Shown here piece after piece: positions 26,021 to 34,869 of a stretch of 64,000 nt of DNA (position 1 is the stretch's first letter; each line of letters opens with the position of its first letter). The stretch comes from Mesonia sp. HuA40. GTDB taxonomy: Bacteria; Bacteroidota; Bacteroidia; Flavobacteriales; Flavobacteriaceae. A program made the position numbers and the translations under genes. Location of the stretch: the NCBI RefSeq assembly GCF_008017835.1, contig NZ_VRLT01000026.1, positions 1 through 64,000 on the forward strand, written 5' to 3'. Under the pieces are notes generated by a model. The model saw only the letters and a list, made by a program, of their open reading frames with translations. It was not told the origin of the DNA and did no database searches.

Positions 26021-26905
26021 TTAATTTGTCTCTTGTTCAAGTTCTTTAATGTAATTGGTCAACTCACTTTTAATATCTAGCGGTAGCGTGGGTTCTTTAA
26101 CATCTTTGAAAGTGGTAAGGCGTTCAAACAAAATTTTAGCCACCAAATAGCGCGCATATTTTTTATTATCGGATGGGATGATATACCAGGGGGCTGTTAG
26201 TGTACTGGTTTTTTGAATGGCTTCTTGATAGCAGTCTTGGTAGTTGTCCCACAGCTTGCGTTCTTCAATATCTCCGGGTGAAAATTTCCAGTTTTTCTCG
26301 GGTTTATGTAAACGCCGCAGCAGTCTATTTTTTTGTTCTTCTTTAGAAAGATGAAGAAAAAATTTAAAAATAAGTGTACCATTTTGAACCAGTGTTTGCT
26401 CAAAGGAGTTGATTTCTGCAAAGCGTTTTTCCCAAAATTTAGGCGTGATATCCTTTACGGAATTAATTTGCGGCAAATTTTCATTTAGAATGTACTCGGG
26501 ATGCACGCGGGTTACCAAAACATTTTCATAATGGGTTCGATTAAAAATCCCAAATTTTCCACGCTCTGGCAATCTCTTGTAGTGTCTCCAAAGATAGTCG
26601 TGCTTCAATTCATTTTTAGAAGGAGTTTTAAAGCTATGTACTACCACCCCACGTGAATTAAAGCCTTGAAAAACCTCCCGGATCAAGCTATCTTTTCCTG
26701 CCGTATCCATTCCCTGTATACAAACCAAAACCGAATATTTACCGTGTGCATATAATTTATCTTGCCAGGCAGCAAGCTCTTTACGGATAGGCTTTAGGGC
26801 TCGTTTAGCCTCCTTATTGGTTGCTCCTAAATCGATGTGGGTAGGTGCATTTTTTAAATTTACATTTTCTGAAGCGATAAAATCGTTTATATCAATTGAT
26901 TTCAT
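26021..26905 (-). CDS. Polyphosphate kinase 2 family protein
   Basis: This 294-aa PPK2-family phosphotransferase uses polyphosphate to phosphorylate nucleotides. It shows Walker A GMDTAGKDS, the PPK2 segments RGVVVHSFKTPS and DYLWRHYKRLPERG, and the lid motif NRTHYENVLVTRVHP. A single domain of this length fits class I or III (ADP/AMP kinases); the class cannot be assigned safely by eye. Cytoplasmic. No clear promoter box was found upstream. Confidence 0.9.
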   Translation of the reverse strand: MKSIDINDFIASENVNLKNAPTHIDLGATNKEAKRALKPIRKELAAWQDKLYAHGKYSVLVCIQGMDTAGKDSLIREVFQGFNSRGVVVHSFKTPSKNELKHDYLWRHYKRLPERGKFGIFNRTHYENVLVTRVHPEYILNENLPQINSVKDITPKFWEKRFAEINSFEQTLVQNGTLIFKFFLHLSKEEQKNRLLRRLHKPEKNWKFSPGDIEERKLWDNYQDCYQEAIQKTSTLTAPWYIIPSDNKKYARYLVAKILFERLTTFKDVKEPTLPLDIKSELTNYIKELEQETN

Positions 26906-27031
26906 AATGTTTGGTTTTATAGCTATAGCTGCCTGATGAGTATTTTGCTTAAAAGTAAAACAAATTTCACAACATTCCTTAGTATTCTCGATAAACCAGA
27001 AGAGCCCTATTAAAAATAAAAGTGAAATCAG

Positions 27032-27039
27032 TATCTTTG
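27032..27039 (+). promoter_or_regulatory. -7 promoter box of the GNAT-like gene
   Basis: TATCTTTG matches TAnnTTTG and ends 19 nt before the TTG start at 27059. Confidence 0.5.
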
Positions 27040-27058
27040 CGCTTTAAAACATTTTAAT

Positions 27059-27670
27059 TTGGACAAAAACACTATCGTAGAGCGCATGGCCGAGATTTTG
27101 AAAGAGACGCCAACCTCTATGGAAATCGTAAAGAAAGATGCGAAAACCGAACAGCGGTTCAAATATTTAGCTACTTATATGCTTGATAAAGCAATAGCTA
27201 AAGACGCGTTGGTGTTATCTGATAATGAGATGGGTATTGGTATTGTTATTCAAAACAGTAAAGATAAACCTAATTTTTTCAAAGATAAATGGGAAGATTT
27301 AAAGTTGGTTTACCATGTAACAGGTTTCAAAAATATTCCTAAAATTTTACGAAATCAAAAATATGTACGCCAGCAAAGACCAGCTGACCAAGATTATTTA
27401 TACTGCTGGTTTTGGGGAATTAGTAAAGATAATCGCGGTGCAGATACGCAGGTAGCAAAACAAATGAAAGATGAGTTTTTAAGACGAGCGCATAAGTTAA
27501 ATTTGCCCCTATTTGCAGAAACGCAAATGCGCCGAAATACCATTGTATATCAAAAATTTGGTTTTGAATTATTCCACACTTGGAATAGAGAAGATGGTAA
27601 AACCATGTATTTCTTAAAATACGATCCTAAAAAGCATCCTGAATACCAAGACCAGCAAAATATAGAATAA
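27059..27670 (+). CDS. GNAT-fold acyltransferase-like protein
   Basis: This 203-aa soluble protein has a pattern resembling GNAT acetyltransferases. LPLFAETQMRRNTIVYQKFGFELFHTWN (split here by beta-alpha elements) reads as the usual strand, then the YxxxGF motif at the C-terminal half. The acetyl-CoA pyrophosphate loop (Q/RxxGxG/A) is not obvious; SKDNRGADTQVAKQM may replace it. It starts with TTG; an ATG ten codons in is an alternative. It is single-gene, ending at a strong hairpin terminator. Substrate unknown. Confidence 0.6.
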   Translation: MDKNTIVERMAEILKETPTSMEIVKKDAKTEQRFKYLATYMLDKAIAKDALVLSDNEMGIGIVIQNSKDKPNFFKDKWEDLKLVYHVTGFKNIPKILRNQKYVRQQRPADQDYLYCWFWGISKDNRGADTQVAKQMKDEFLRRAHKLNLPLFAETQMRRNTIVYQKFGFELFHTWNREDGKTMYFLKYDPKKHPEYQDQQNIE

Positions 27671-27699
27671 AAAAAGCAGCCTTACAGCTGCTTTTTTTT
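27669..27699. terminator. Bidirectional terminator, GNAT-like gene / response regulator
   Basis: The stem GCAGC/GCTGC with loop CTTACA (27676-27691) is flanked by seven A and eight T residues, so it works in both directions between convergent genes. Confidence 0.85.
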
Positions 27700-27716
27700 A
27701 CTTAAATGGATTTTTT

Positions 27717-28880
27717 TTATTTACTCGCAAAGGCTTCAACATCGCGCTGAGTGATTTCTTTTCCTCCCAAAATCATCAAGCGTTCAACCACATTTCGTAA
27801 TTCCCGAATATTACCTGTCCAATCATAATCTTTGAGTTGGCTTAAAGCGTCCTCACTAAAGGTTTTGGGCGAGGTGCCCTGTTCTTTGGCTATTTTTTCT
27901 GAAAAATAATTTACTAAACTAGGAATATCTTCTCTTCTATCGTTTAAGTTAGGAACAGCAATAAGAATAACCGCTAGTCTATGGTATAAATCTTCTCTAA
28001 AACGCTTGGCTTTAATTTCTTCCTTTAAATTTTTATTGGTTGCTGCAATTACGCGTACATCAACTTTTAAATCTTTATCAGACCCTACCCTTTGCACCTT
28101 ATTCTCTTGTAAAGCTCGCAAAACTTTAGCTTGCGCGGATAGACTCATATCTCCTATTTCATCGAGAAACAAAGTACCCCCATTTGCCGCTTCAAATTTA
28201 CCTGCGCGGTCTTTGTTGGCAGAAGTAAACGCACCTTTTACGTGCCCAAAAAGTTCACTTTCGATCAATTCACTTGGAATAGCAGCGCAATTCACTTCAA
28301 TCATTGGTCCTTTGGCTCGTTCACTTTTTTGATGCAACCAGTGTGCTACCAATTCTTTACCGGTACCATTTTGCCCGGTTATAAGTACCCTAGCCTCGGT
28401 TGGCGCGACTTTTTCTATGATTTCTTTTATTTGCACTATAGCTGGCGATTCACCAATCATTTGGTAATTTTTACTTACCTTCTTCTTTAGGCGTTTATTT
28501 TCGGTAACCAGTGATTTTCTGTCTAGTGCGTGGCGCACAGTATTGAGTAATCGATTGAGGTCTGGTGGTTTGGCGATATAATCAAAAGCTCCTTTACGCA
28601 TAGTTTCTACTGCGGTTTCTAAATCACCATGGCCAGATATCATGACCACAGGAATTTCAGGCTTTATCTTCATGACTGCATCGAGCACCTCAACACCGTC
28701 CATTTTTGGCATTTTGATATCGCATAACACCAAATCATAGTCGTTGTTTTTTATGAGTTCTATTCCAATCAAGCCATCTTCGGCTTCACTAACTTCATAA
28801 GTTTTACTCTCCTCGGTTAATATTTTTTTAAGCACCCTTCTAATCGCTGCCTCATCTTCTATGATTAAAATTTTTCCCAT
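27717..28880 (-). CDS. Sigma-54 activator response regulator lacking an HTH domain
   Basis: This 387-aa NtrC-type protein has an N-terminal receiver domain (E8, D9, phospho-acceptor D54 and K106). A sigma-54 interaction AAA+ domain follows, with Walker A GQNGTGKE, ESELFGHVKGAFTSA and GGTLFLDEIGD. The sigma-54 contact loop reads GAFTSA rather than GAFTGA. The protein stops soon after the AAA+ lid (RNVVERLMILGG) and has no Fis-type helix-turn-helix. It would activate sigma-54 polymerase without specific enhancer binding, or need a partner. It follows directly on the DUF6268 gene. No sensor kinase is nearby. Confidence 0.9.
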   Translation of the reverse strand: MGKILIIEDEAAIRRVLKKILTEESKTYEVSEAEDGLIGIELIKNNDYDLVLCDIKMPKMDGVEVLDAVMKIKPEIPVVMISGHGDLETAVETMRKGAFDYIAKPPDLNRLLNTVRHALDRKSLVTENKRLKKKVSKNYQMIGESPAIVQIKEIIEKVAPTEARVLITGQNGTGKELVAHWLHQKSERAKGPMIEVNCAAIPSELIESELFGHVKGAFTSANKDRAGKFEAANGGTLFLDEIGDMSLSAQAKVLRALQENKVQRVGSDKDLKVDVRVIAATNKNLKEEIKAKRFREDLYHRLAVILIAVPNLNDRREDIPSLVNYFSEKIAKEQGTSPKTFSEDALSQLKDYDWTGNIRELRNVVERLMILGGKEITQRDVEAFASK

Positions 28881-29786
28881 TTATATTTTAAATTTAAGTC
28901 CTGAACGAATATACCAAGTATTATCATTTTCAATAACATAAACATCGTCACGGTTATTATCTCTTATTCTGTATTCATTATAAACTGTATGGCCAACATA
29001 CAAATAATATTGTAAATGGTCGGTAAAATAAAACTCATATCCTAGACCTAGAGTAACGTTGGTCATAGAAATATTTTCGCCTACTCGATTTACATTATCT
29101 ATACGTATATTGTTTTGAATATTTGCGAAATGGTTATCTAAAGAAGCGAAAGCGTGAAGATGGTGCTTATCATTAAACGAATATCTTAATAAAGTCTTCG
29201 GCACACCCAAAGTGTACGACCAAGTATCATTAGGTTTTCTAAAAAAATTAATTAGGGGTAAGGGATAATTTCGCCCTGGGGTGCTAGTATACACCAAACC
29301 GAAAATCCAGCGATAAGGTTTTCCTATTACCGTACCGTTTTCATCCCGTTGTTTCACATCGTTTATCGCATAAACGGCACCTAGATATATTAGGTCATCC
29401 TGCACTAATGAACGCTCAAAATTTGAGGTAAAGCGTATTCCGCCCCTAAAGGCTAAACGCCAATTACTTGCTTTAATTTTTTTAATATAGCCTAAGGTAG
29501 CGTCTATGCGTTGTGTAGATTCTAATCGGTTATATTCAAAAGGGATGTCTTCTTTAAAATCTAAATCGGTTTTTCTATACTCGGCCCCGAATACTAAATA
29601 ATCTTCCTTTATGGGAATTGGGGCCTGTATAAATGCCCTAAATCGATTCATGGATTGTTTTCCCTTACTAAAAGGTATACGAGTATATTCAATCCTTGCA
29701 AGATCTGTAGTCTGTGCTTTTAAACCACAAGAGTAGCTTAAAAATAGGATTAGCCAAAAATTGAAAGCCTTAAAAAAATTTCTCAT
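28881..29786 (-). CDS. DUF6268-like outer-membrane beta-barrel protein
   Basis: This 301-aa protein has a signal peptide (residues 1-24, ending LKAQ) and alternating hydrophobic/polar strands rich in Tyr, Phe and Asn. The last residue pattern (YIRSGLKFKI) has an aromatic/hydrophobic end typical of outer-membrane barrels. It fits the DUF6268 family, of unknown function. Its stop abuts the ATG of the response regulator, so both are one transcript. A loop segment (DNRDDVYVIEN) near the C-terminus is acidic. Confidence 0.75.
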   Translation of the reverse strand: MRNFFKAFNFWLILFLSYSCGLKAQTTDLARIEYTRIPFSKGKQSMNRFRAFIQAPIPIKEDYLVFGAEYRKTDLDFKEDIPFEYNRLESTQRIDATLGYIKKIKASNWRLAFRGGIRFTSNFERSLVQDDLIYLGAVYAINDVKQRDENGTVIGKPYRWIFGLVYTSTPGRNYPLPLINFFRKPNDTWSYTLGVPKTLLRYSFNDKHHLHAFASLDNHFANIQNNIRIDNVNRVGENISMTNVTLGLGYEFYFTDHLQYYLYVGHTVYNEYRIRDNNRDDVYVIENDNTWYIRSGLKFKI

Positions 29787-29881
29787 AAATTGATCGAAGT
29801 GTCAGTTCTTACCGAATATAATTATTTACAACAAACTCATTAAAGCATTAACGTTTGTTTGACGTGATTTGGTTTAATTTA

Positions 29882-31168
29882 TTAGTTTTTTAACCATTTT
29901 AATAACTCCTTATAAGTAGGCTTTTTACCATACATTAAAATACCTATGCGATAAATTTTTGCTGCCATCATAATTACAAAAAAAACTGAAGCAAATAAAA
30001 TACTTAAAGATATTAATACTTCCCACCAAGCTACTCCAAATGGAATTCGCATCAGCATAACAATTGGAGAAGTTAAAGGAATATGCGAAAAAAGTGTTGC
30101 TACGGTACCGTGTGGGTTTTCAATAACCGTAAAAAAGCCAACATAAATTCCGAGCATAAGGGGTATAATTATGGGAAACATAAATTGCTGGGTGTCGGTT
30201 TCACTATCAACTGCAGCACCTATTGCCGCATAAATGGCACTGTACAAGAAATAGCCCCCAATGAAATAAATGAAAAATGAAAGGCTTATTTTAAAGAGCG
30301 GGAGTGCCATAATGTTTTGAAATAGCAAGGCCATCTCATCGCTATTAACAGGTGTCGCCGCGCTTGCTATTCCTGGTTCATTTGGTGCTATAAGGCTGCT
30401 GCTAATTAGCAAAAGAAACCCGCCTAAGATCAGCCAAATTAGAAATTGTGTAAGACCTGCCAAACTAGTACCTGTAATTTTACCCAACATTAATTGAAAC
30501 GGTTTTACCGAAGAAATAATAATTTCTACAATACGGTTGGTTTTTTCTTCTATAACGCTGCGCATAACCATATTGCCATAAATGATTATAAACATCATAA
30601 GTAAATAACCCGCGGCACCACCAAAAACCATTTTAACATAGCCTGCCAATTTAGAGGTTGACTGTCCGTCAAAATCTTCAATTTGTAGGTTTACTTTTGT
30701 TTGTGCTTGTTGCATTTGGGTTTTGTCTATCCCTGCATTGGCCAAGTTGGTATCGGTTATAATTCGACTTATTTTTTGTTCTAAATCTGAGACTAAAAAA
30801 CTACTGGGAGCCTCTTTAGCAAAGAATTCTATATTGGGATTAGAAATAGCAGCATCTTCCAAAGCAGGCACATAAAGCAAACCATAAAGGTTTTCTTTAT
30901 CAGCACGCATAATAGCTTGATCTAAAGGTAGGTTTGAAAAATCTACAAACGCGAGCTGGTTGGTGTTGGGTAGTTCTTTATTAATTAATTCTTGCACATC
31001 GTGAAGGGCAATTATCTTCTTTTCGTCGTTATTTACACTGCTAAGGTAAGCCACTAAGAATATCATCCCCACAACGAGAAGCGGACTTAAAAAAGTCATA
31101 ATGATAAAAGCCTTGTTTTTAATTCTGGCCAAATATTCGCGCTTTATAATAAGGCTTAAGTTACCCAT
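29882..31168 (-). CDS. ABC-2 type exporter permease (NatB-like)
   Basis: This 428-aa inner-membrane protein has one N-terminal transmembrane helix (about residues 20-40), a large extracytoplasmic domain (about 45-180) and five or six C-terminal helices. This is the NatB/ABC2_membrane_3 layout. It overlaps the ATPase gene by 8 nt, so the two form one exporter. Substrates in this family include sodium ions, drugs and peptides; none can be assigned. RIVEIIISSVKPFQLMLGK (about 220-238) is the family's conserved loop. Confidence 0.88.
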   Translation of the reverse strand: MGNLSLIIKREYLARIKNKAFIIMTFLSPLLVVGMIFLVAYLSSVNNDEKKIIALHDVQELINKELPNTNQLAFVDFSNLPLDQAIMRADKENLYGLLYVPALEDAAISNPNIEFFAKEAPSSFLVSDLEQKISRIITDTNLANAGIDKTQMQQAQTKVNLQIEDFDGQSTSKLAGYVKMVFGGAAGYLLMMFIIIYGNMVMRSVIEEKTNRIVEIIISSVKPFQLMLGKITGTSLAGLTQFLIWLILGGFLLLISSSLIAPNEPGIASAATPVNSDEMALLFQNIMALPLFKISLSFFIYFIGGYFLYSAIYAAIGAAVDSETDTQQFMFPIIIPLMLGIYVGFFTVIENPHGTVATLFSHIPLTSPIVMLMRIPFGVAWWEVLISLSILFASVFFVIMMAAKIYRIGILMYGKKPTYKELLKWLKN

Positions 31169-32090
31169 GTTGCTCTACTGTTTTTATAAATATATCATTT
31201 ATCGAAGGAACCAACTCACTGAAATGAGTGATTTCTACTTCTGTATCAATAAGAAATTGCAGGAGCGAGCTGGTAGATTGATGATCATTTAATTTGACAT
31301 GCAGCTTAGCTTGAGCAGTAATATTCTTGAAATAAGCCGGTTGTACCGTAAAATTATTTGATAATTGCCTGGTGATTTCCTCAGCTCTTTCCGATTGAAA
31401 ACCTACCTCATAAGTTTGCGTTCGGTAATTATTTTTAATGGTCTTTACAGGGCCGTCTAAAACTTTTTTAGACTTATGAATCAAAGCTATATTATCGCAG
31501 AGCTCTTCTACATTTTCCATTCGGTGAGTTGATAAAATAATAGTTGCACCCTCCTCCTTTAAAGTTAAAATTTCATTTTTGATCAAATTTGCATTCACTG
31601 GATCAAAACCACTAAAGGGCTCATCTAAAATTAACAAAGGTGGATTATGAATCACCGTAACAATAAATTGAATTTTTTGCGCCATTCCCTTTGATAGCTC
31701 TTCAATTTTTTTGTTTCCCCAACCCTTTATATTTAGCCGATCAAACCAATAAAGCATACGTTTCTTGGCATCCTTTTTAGACATACCTTTTAATTGAGCC
31801 AGATAAATAATCTGTTCGACCACTTTCATGCTTTTATACAGGCCTCTTTCTTCGGGTAAGTAGCCAATGAGCTCAACATCTTTTGGTTTAAGAGGTCTAT
31901 CATCTAAGTAAATTTCACCTGAATCGGGTTGGGTAATTTGATTCAAGATTCGGATTAAGGTTGTTTTCCCCGCACCATTAGGTCCCAAGAGTCCAAAAAC
32001 GCTATTTTTAGGCACCTTAAAAGAAAAACAATCCAGAGCCAATTTGTCTCCGTATTTCTTGGTAAGGCCTTTTATTTCTAGAAGATTCAT
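31161..32090 (-). CDS. ABC exporter ATPase (NatA-like)
   Basis: This 309-aa ATPase has Walker A GPNGAGKTT, signature ELSKGMAQK (in place of LSGGQ) and Walker B LLILDEPFSGFDP, followed by STHRMENVEELCD. The C-terminal extension resembles DUF4162, found in NatA-type proteins. The weak LSKGM signature is normal in this subfamily. It is the first gene of the pair with the downstream permease (8-nt overlap). Two inverted repeats that look like dnaJ terminators lie in the 169-nt gap upstream. Confidence 0.9.
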   Translation of the reverse strand: MNLLEIKGLTKKYGDKLALDCFSFKVPKNSVFGLLGPNGAGKTTLIRILNQITQPDSGEIYLDDRPLKPKDVELIGYLPEERGLYKSMKVVEQIIYLAQLKGMSKKDAKKRMLYWFDRLNIKGWGNKKIEELSKGMAQKIQFIVTVIHNPPLLILDEPFSGFDPVNANLIKNEILTLKEEGATIILSTHRMENVEELCDNIALIHKSKKVLDGPVKTIKNNYRTQTYEVGFQSERAEEITRQLSNNFTVQPAYFKNITAQAKLHVKLNDHQSTSSLLQFLIDTEVEITHFSELVPSINDIFIKTVEQHG

Positions 32091-32140
32091 AAGCAGTATT
32101 AGGGGATAAATTTAATAAAGAAATGGTTAAAAAAACAAAA

Positions 32141-32174
32141 CCCATCCTTAAAACTTCTATGAAATAAGGATGGG
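32141..32174 (-). terminator. Inverted repeat 2 downstream of dnaJ
   Basis: A perfect 10-bp stem CCCATCCTTA/TAAGGATGGG (32141-32150 with 32165-32174, loop 14 nt) is followed on the minus strand by TTTTGTTTTTTT. It lies beyond the first dnaJ hairpin. Confidence 0.7.
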
Positions 32175-32198
32175 AAAAAAATTGCTATGAAAAAGAAA

Positions 32199-32227
32199 AA
32201 TATCACCAATATGCAATCGGTGATATT
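32199..32227 (-). terminator. Inverted repeat 1 downstream of dnaJ
   Basis: A 9-bp stem AATATCACC/GGTGATATT (32199-32207 with 32219-32227) is followed on the minus strand by TTTCTTTTT. It lies 33 nt after the dnaJ stop, the nearer of two tandem terminator-like hairpins. Confidence 0.7.
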
Positions 32228-32259
32228 CAAATATATATAAAATTTTGTTAATACTGCAA

Positions 32260-33387
32260 TTATGAGAACATATCTTTCACTTTTTCAAAAAAAGATTTAT
32301 CAGATTTTTCTGGATTAGGTTCAAAATTATCATCTCCCTGCATTTTTTCGAAAAATTCTTTTTGTTCTTTATTTAGCGTTTTGGGTGTCCAAACATTTAC
32401 ATGCACCAGTAAATCTCCTTTACCATATCCGTTTATACTTGGAATTCCCTTATTGCGCAAGCGCAAAATTTTGCCGCTTTGCACGCCAGCTTCAATCTTT
32501 ATACGTACTTTACCGCTAACCGTTTGTATTTCTTTAGAAGCACCAAGTGCTGCCTCAGGAAAACTGATATAAAGGTCATAATGTAAATTATCGCCCTCTC
32601 GCTGTAAGTACGGATGTTCTTTTTCTTCAATAGCAACCAACAAGTCACCCGAAATGCCATTACCAGGTGCTTCATTTCCTTTACCTGAAACCTTCAGTTG
32701 CATTCCTTCTACTACCCCAGCTGGAATTTTTATTGATACGGTTTCTTCTTTTTGAATCATACCTTGTGCATCGGCTCCGGCAGGTTTTTTATCTATAACC
32801 TGTCCGCTACCTCCACATTGAGTACAAGGAGAGGCGGTTTGCATACGACCTAAAATGGTATTGGTTACGCGGGTAACTTGCCCCGAACCTTGACAGGTAG
32901 AACAAGTACTGTAAGTTGTTCCTGGTGCTTGCACCTTGCGTTTTACTTTGATTTTTTTCTCTACACCATTGGCAATTTCTTCTAAAGTAAGCTTTACACG
33001 AATACGCATATTGCTCCCTTTAGCGCGGCGTTGACCGCCACCAAAACCACCACCAAAGCCAGAAAAGCCACCTTGACCACCACCAAAAGCAGAGCCAAAT
33101 ATATCTCCAAACTGACTAAAGATATCATCCATATTCATTCCGCCGCCGCCAAAGCCACCAGAACCATTAAATGCTTCATGTCCCATTTGGTCATAACGTG
33201 CCCTTTTATCGGGGTTACTCAATACATCATAAGCCTCGGCAGATTTTTTAAACATCTCCTCGGCTTTAGGGTCATCTGGATTTTTGTCGGGGTGGTATTT
33301 CACCGCCATTTTGCGATAGGCCTTTTTAATCTCGGCCTCGGTCGCATTTTTACTCACTCCTAATATGTCGTAATAATCTTCTTTCAT
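32260..33387 (-). CDS. dnaJ: Chaperone DnaJ with two zinc-finger motifs
   Basis: This 375-aa Hsp40 co-chaperone stimulates DnaK. It has a J domain (1-70) with HPD at 32-34 and a Gly/Phe-rich linker (about 75-120). A cysteine region follows, then the C-terminal substrate-binding domains. The cysteine region has only two CxxCxGxG repeats (C162/C165 and C188/C191) where E. coli DnaJ has four, so a single zinc site is predicted. The gene follows grpE after 15 nt, forming a grpE-dnaJ operon. dnaK is not in this window. Confidence 0.96.
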   Translation of the reverse strand: MKEDYYDILGVSKNATEAEIKKAYRKMAVKYHPDKNPDDPKAEEMFKKSAEAYDVLSNPDKRARYDQMGHEAFNGSGGFGGGGMNMDDIFSQFGDIFGSAFGGGQGGFSGFGGGFGGGQRRAKGSNMRIRVKLTLEEIANGVEKKIKVKRKVQAPGTTYSTCSTCQGSGQVTRVTNTILGRMQTASPCTQCGGSGQVIDKKPAGADAQGMIQKEETVSIKIPAGVVEGMQLKVSGKGNEAPGNGISGDLLVAIEEKEHPYLQREGDNLHYDLYISFPEAALGASKEIQTVSGKVRIKIEAGVQSGKILRLRNKGIPSINGYGKGDLLVHVNVWTPKTLNKEQKEFFEKMQGDDNFEPNPEKSDKSFFEKVKDMFS

Positions 33388-33402
33388 CGATTCTATATTT
33401 AA

Positions 33403-33984
33403 TTACTTACCGGTAACCACTTTTGGATAACGAATAATTTTATCCCCTAAGGTATAACCTGTCTCCACCACATCGATTACCTTACCTTTTAATTTTTTAT
33501 CGGGTGCCGGAATTTGTGTCACAGCTTCGTGTAAATCGGCATCGAACTTATCACCAGCTTTAACAGCGATAGGGGCTAAGCCTTTACTTTCTAAAGTTCT
33601 GCGTAGTTTATTACTGATAAGCTCTACTCCCTTAAGCATATTTTCATCTTCAGATTTCTGAATTTCTTTTAAAGCTCTATCAAAATCATCTAAAACAGGA
33701 AGCATGACCTGCATGATTTCTTCTCCCGCTGTTTTAAACAACTCGATACGCTCTTTACTGGTTCTGCGTTTATAATTTTCAAATTCTGCAAATAGGCGTA
33801 AAAACTTTTCTTTTTCTTCCTGCAAATCATTTCTTAGATTATCCAACTCACTAATTTCTTGATTGGATTCTTTATCGGCTTCAGCCTGATTATCCTCGGC
33901 TTCATTCTGCATTACATCATTCATTTCCTGGTCTAGTTGCTCTTTATAATTTTCGCTATTTTGCTTTTCTTGTTCCTTGCTCAT
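33403..33984 (-). CDS. grpE: Nucleotide exchange factor GrpE
   Basis: This 193-aa protein has an acidic, low-complexity N-terminal tail (residues 1-55), a long coiled coil, and a C-terminal beta domain with KGLAPIAVKAGDKFDADLHEAV, GYTLGDKIIRYPKVVT at the end. It releases ADP from DnaK. It is the first gene of the grpE-dnaJ pair. No sure -7 box was found; CAGTTTTG about 35 nt upstream is one base from consensus. Confidence 0.95.
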   Translation of the reverse strand: MSKEQEKQNSENYKEQLDQEMNDVMQNEAEDNQAEADKESNQEISELDNLRNDLQEEKEKFLRLFAEFENYKRRTSKERIELFKTAGEEIMQVMLPVLDDFDRALKEIQKSEDENMLKGVELISNKLRRTLESKGLAPIAVKAGDKFDADLHEAVTQIPAPDKKLKGKVIDVVETGYTLGDKIIRYPKVVTGK

Positions 33985-34107
33985 GATTAATAAAATTAAA
34001 TCTCTGTTGCCCTATGAGCAAAACTGTTGCCATTCTTATAAAAATGCCAAAATGTCACCTGTACTTTTTTTATCATATTTTTATGATTTTTTAAATGCCA
34101 AACATTG

Positions 34108-34115
34108 TATTTTTG
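34108..34115 (+). promoter_or_regulatory. -7 promoter box of the YceI lipoprotein gene
   Basis: TATTTTTG matches TAnnTTTG and ends 30 nt before the ATG at 34146. A longer in-frame start at 34095 lies upstream of the box and is rejected. Confidence 0.6.
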
Positions 34116-34145
34116 CGCACATTAAAATCAATTATTTATACCACT

Positions 34146-34814
34146 ATGAAAAAAGTATTATTAAACGGTATGCTATTAGCCTTTTTAGGATTAAGCACCG
34201 TAGCTTGTAAAAATGAAGCTAAAAACGAAACCAATCCAAAAGAAGCACAAGAAGTTGCTGAAACAAGTGCTGAATCTGCAACTTATGCCATAGACACAGC
34301 AGAGTCAAAAATTGACTGGGTGGGTTCTAAACCTGCTGGTGATCACACAGGTACAGTTATGCTAAGTAAAGGAGAATTTACTGTTGACGGCGATAAGCTT
34401 TCTGGCGGTACGGTAGTTATAGATATGACCAGTATTGATGTTACCGATCTTGAAGGTGAAGACCGTGATAAATTAATGGCACACTTAAAAGGAACAGCTG
34501 AAGGACAAGAAGATCACTTTTTTAATGTAGCCGAGTTTCCTACTGCTATGTTTCAAATCACTGAAGTAAAGGAGATGGATGGCAAAACAATGCTTGCAGG
34601 AAATTTAACTATGAAAGATATTTCTAAAAATATCGAAATTCCTGTAAACTATGAGGTAAGTGAAAATAAGCTTACTCTAAAAAGCGAGCCGTTTACTATT
34701 GATAGAACAAAGTGGAATGTTAATTATGCCTCTAAAAGTGTTTTCGACGACTTGAAAGATAAGTTTGTTAACGACGAGATTGAGTTAAGTTTAGTAGTAA
34801 TTGCTACAAAATAA
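34146..34814 (+). CDS. YceI family lipoprotein
   Basis: This 222-aa protein has a lipoprotein signal peptide with lipobox STVAC (C21), an acidic linker to about residue 50 and a YceI-like domain. YAIDTAESKIDWVGSKPAGDHTG, GEFTVDGDKLSGGTVVIDM and a LTMKDISKNIEIPVNY segment mark the lipocalin-like barrel that binds isoprenoid-type lipids. It probably sits in the outer or inner membrane facing the periplasm. It is monocistronic, between a -7 box and a strong terminator. Confidence 0.9.
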   Translation: MKKVLLNGMLLAFLGLSTVACKNEAKNETNPKEAQEVAETSAESATYAIDTAESKIDWVGSKPAGDHTGTVMLSKGEFTVDGDKLSGGTVVIDMTSIDVTDLEGEDRDKLMAHLKGTAEGQEDHFFNVAEFPTAMFQITEVKEMDGKTMLAGNLTMKDISKNIEIPVNYEVSENKLTLKSEPFTIDRTKWNVNYASKSVFDDLKDKFVNDEIELSLVVIATK

Positions 34815-34834
34815 TAACGGTAACTTTTTACTAT

Positions 34835-34869
34835 AAAAAAAGCGGTGAAAATGTTTCACCGCTTTTTTT
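34835..34869. terminator. Bidirectional terminator, YceI / TIGR01777
   Basis: The perfect 10-bp stem AGCGGTGAAA/TTTCACCGCT (34841-34850 with 34854-34863, loop ATG) is flanked by A and T runs. Confidence 0.88.

Noticed and set aside
27059-27670. Possible FemX/peptidyl aminoacyl-transferase identity
   Set aside because: Too short for the double-GNAT Fem fold, and only one GNAT-like half is visible.
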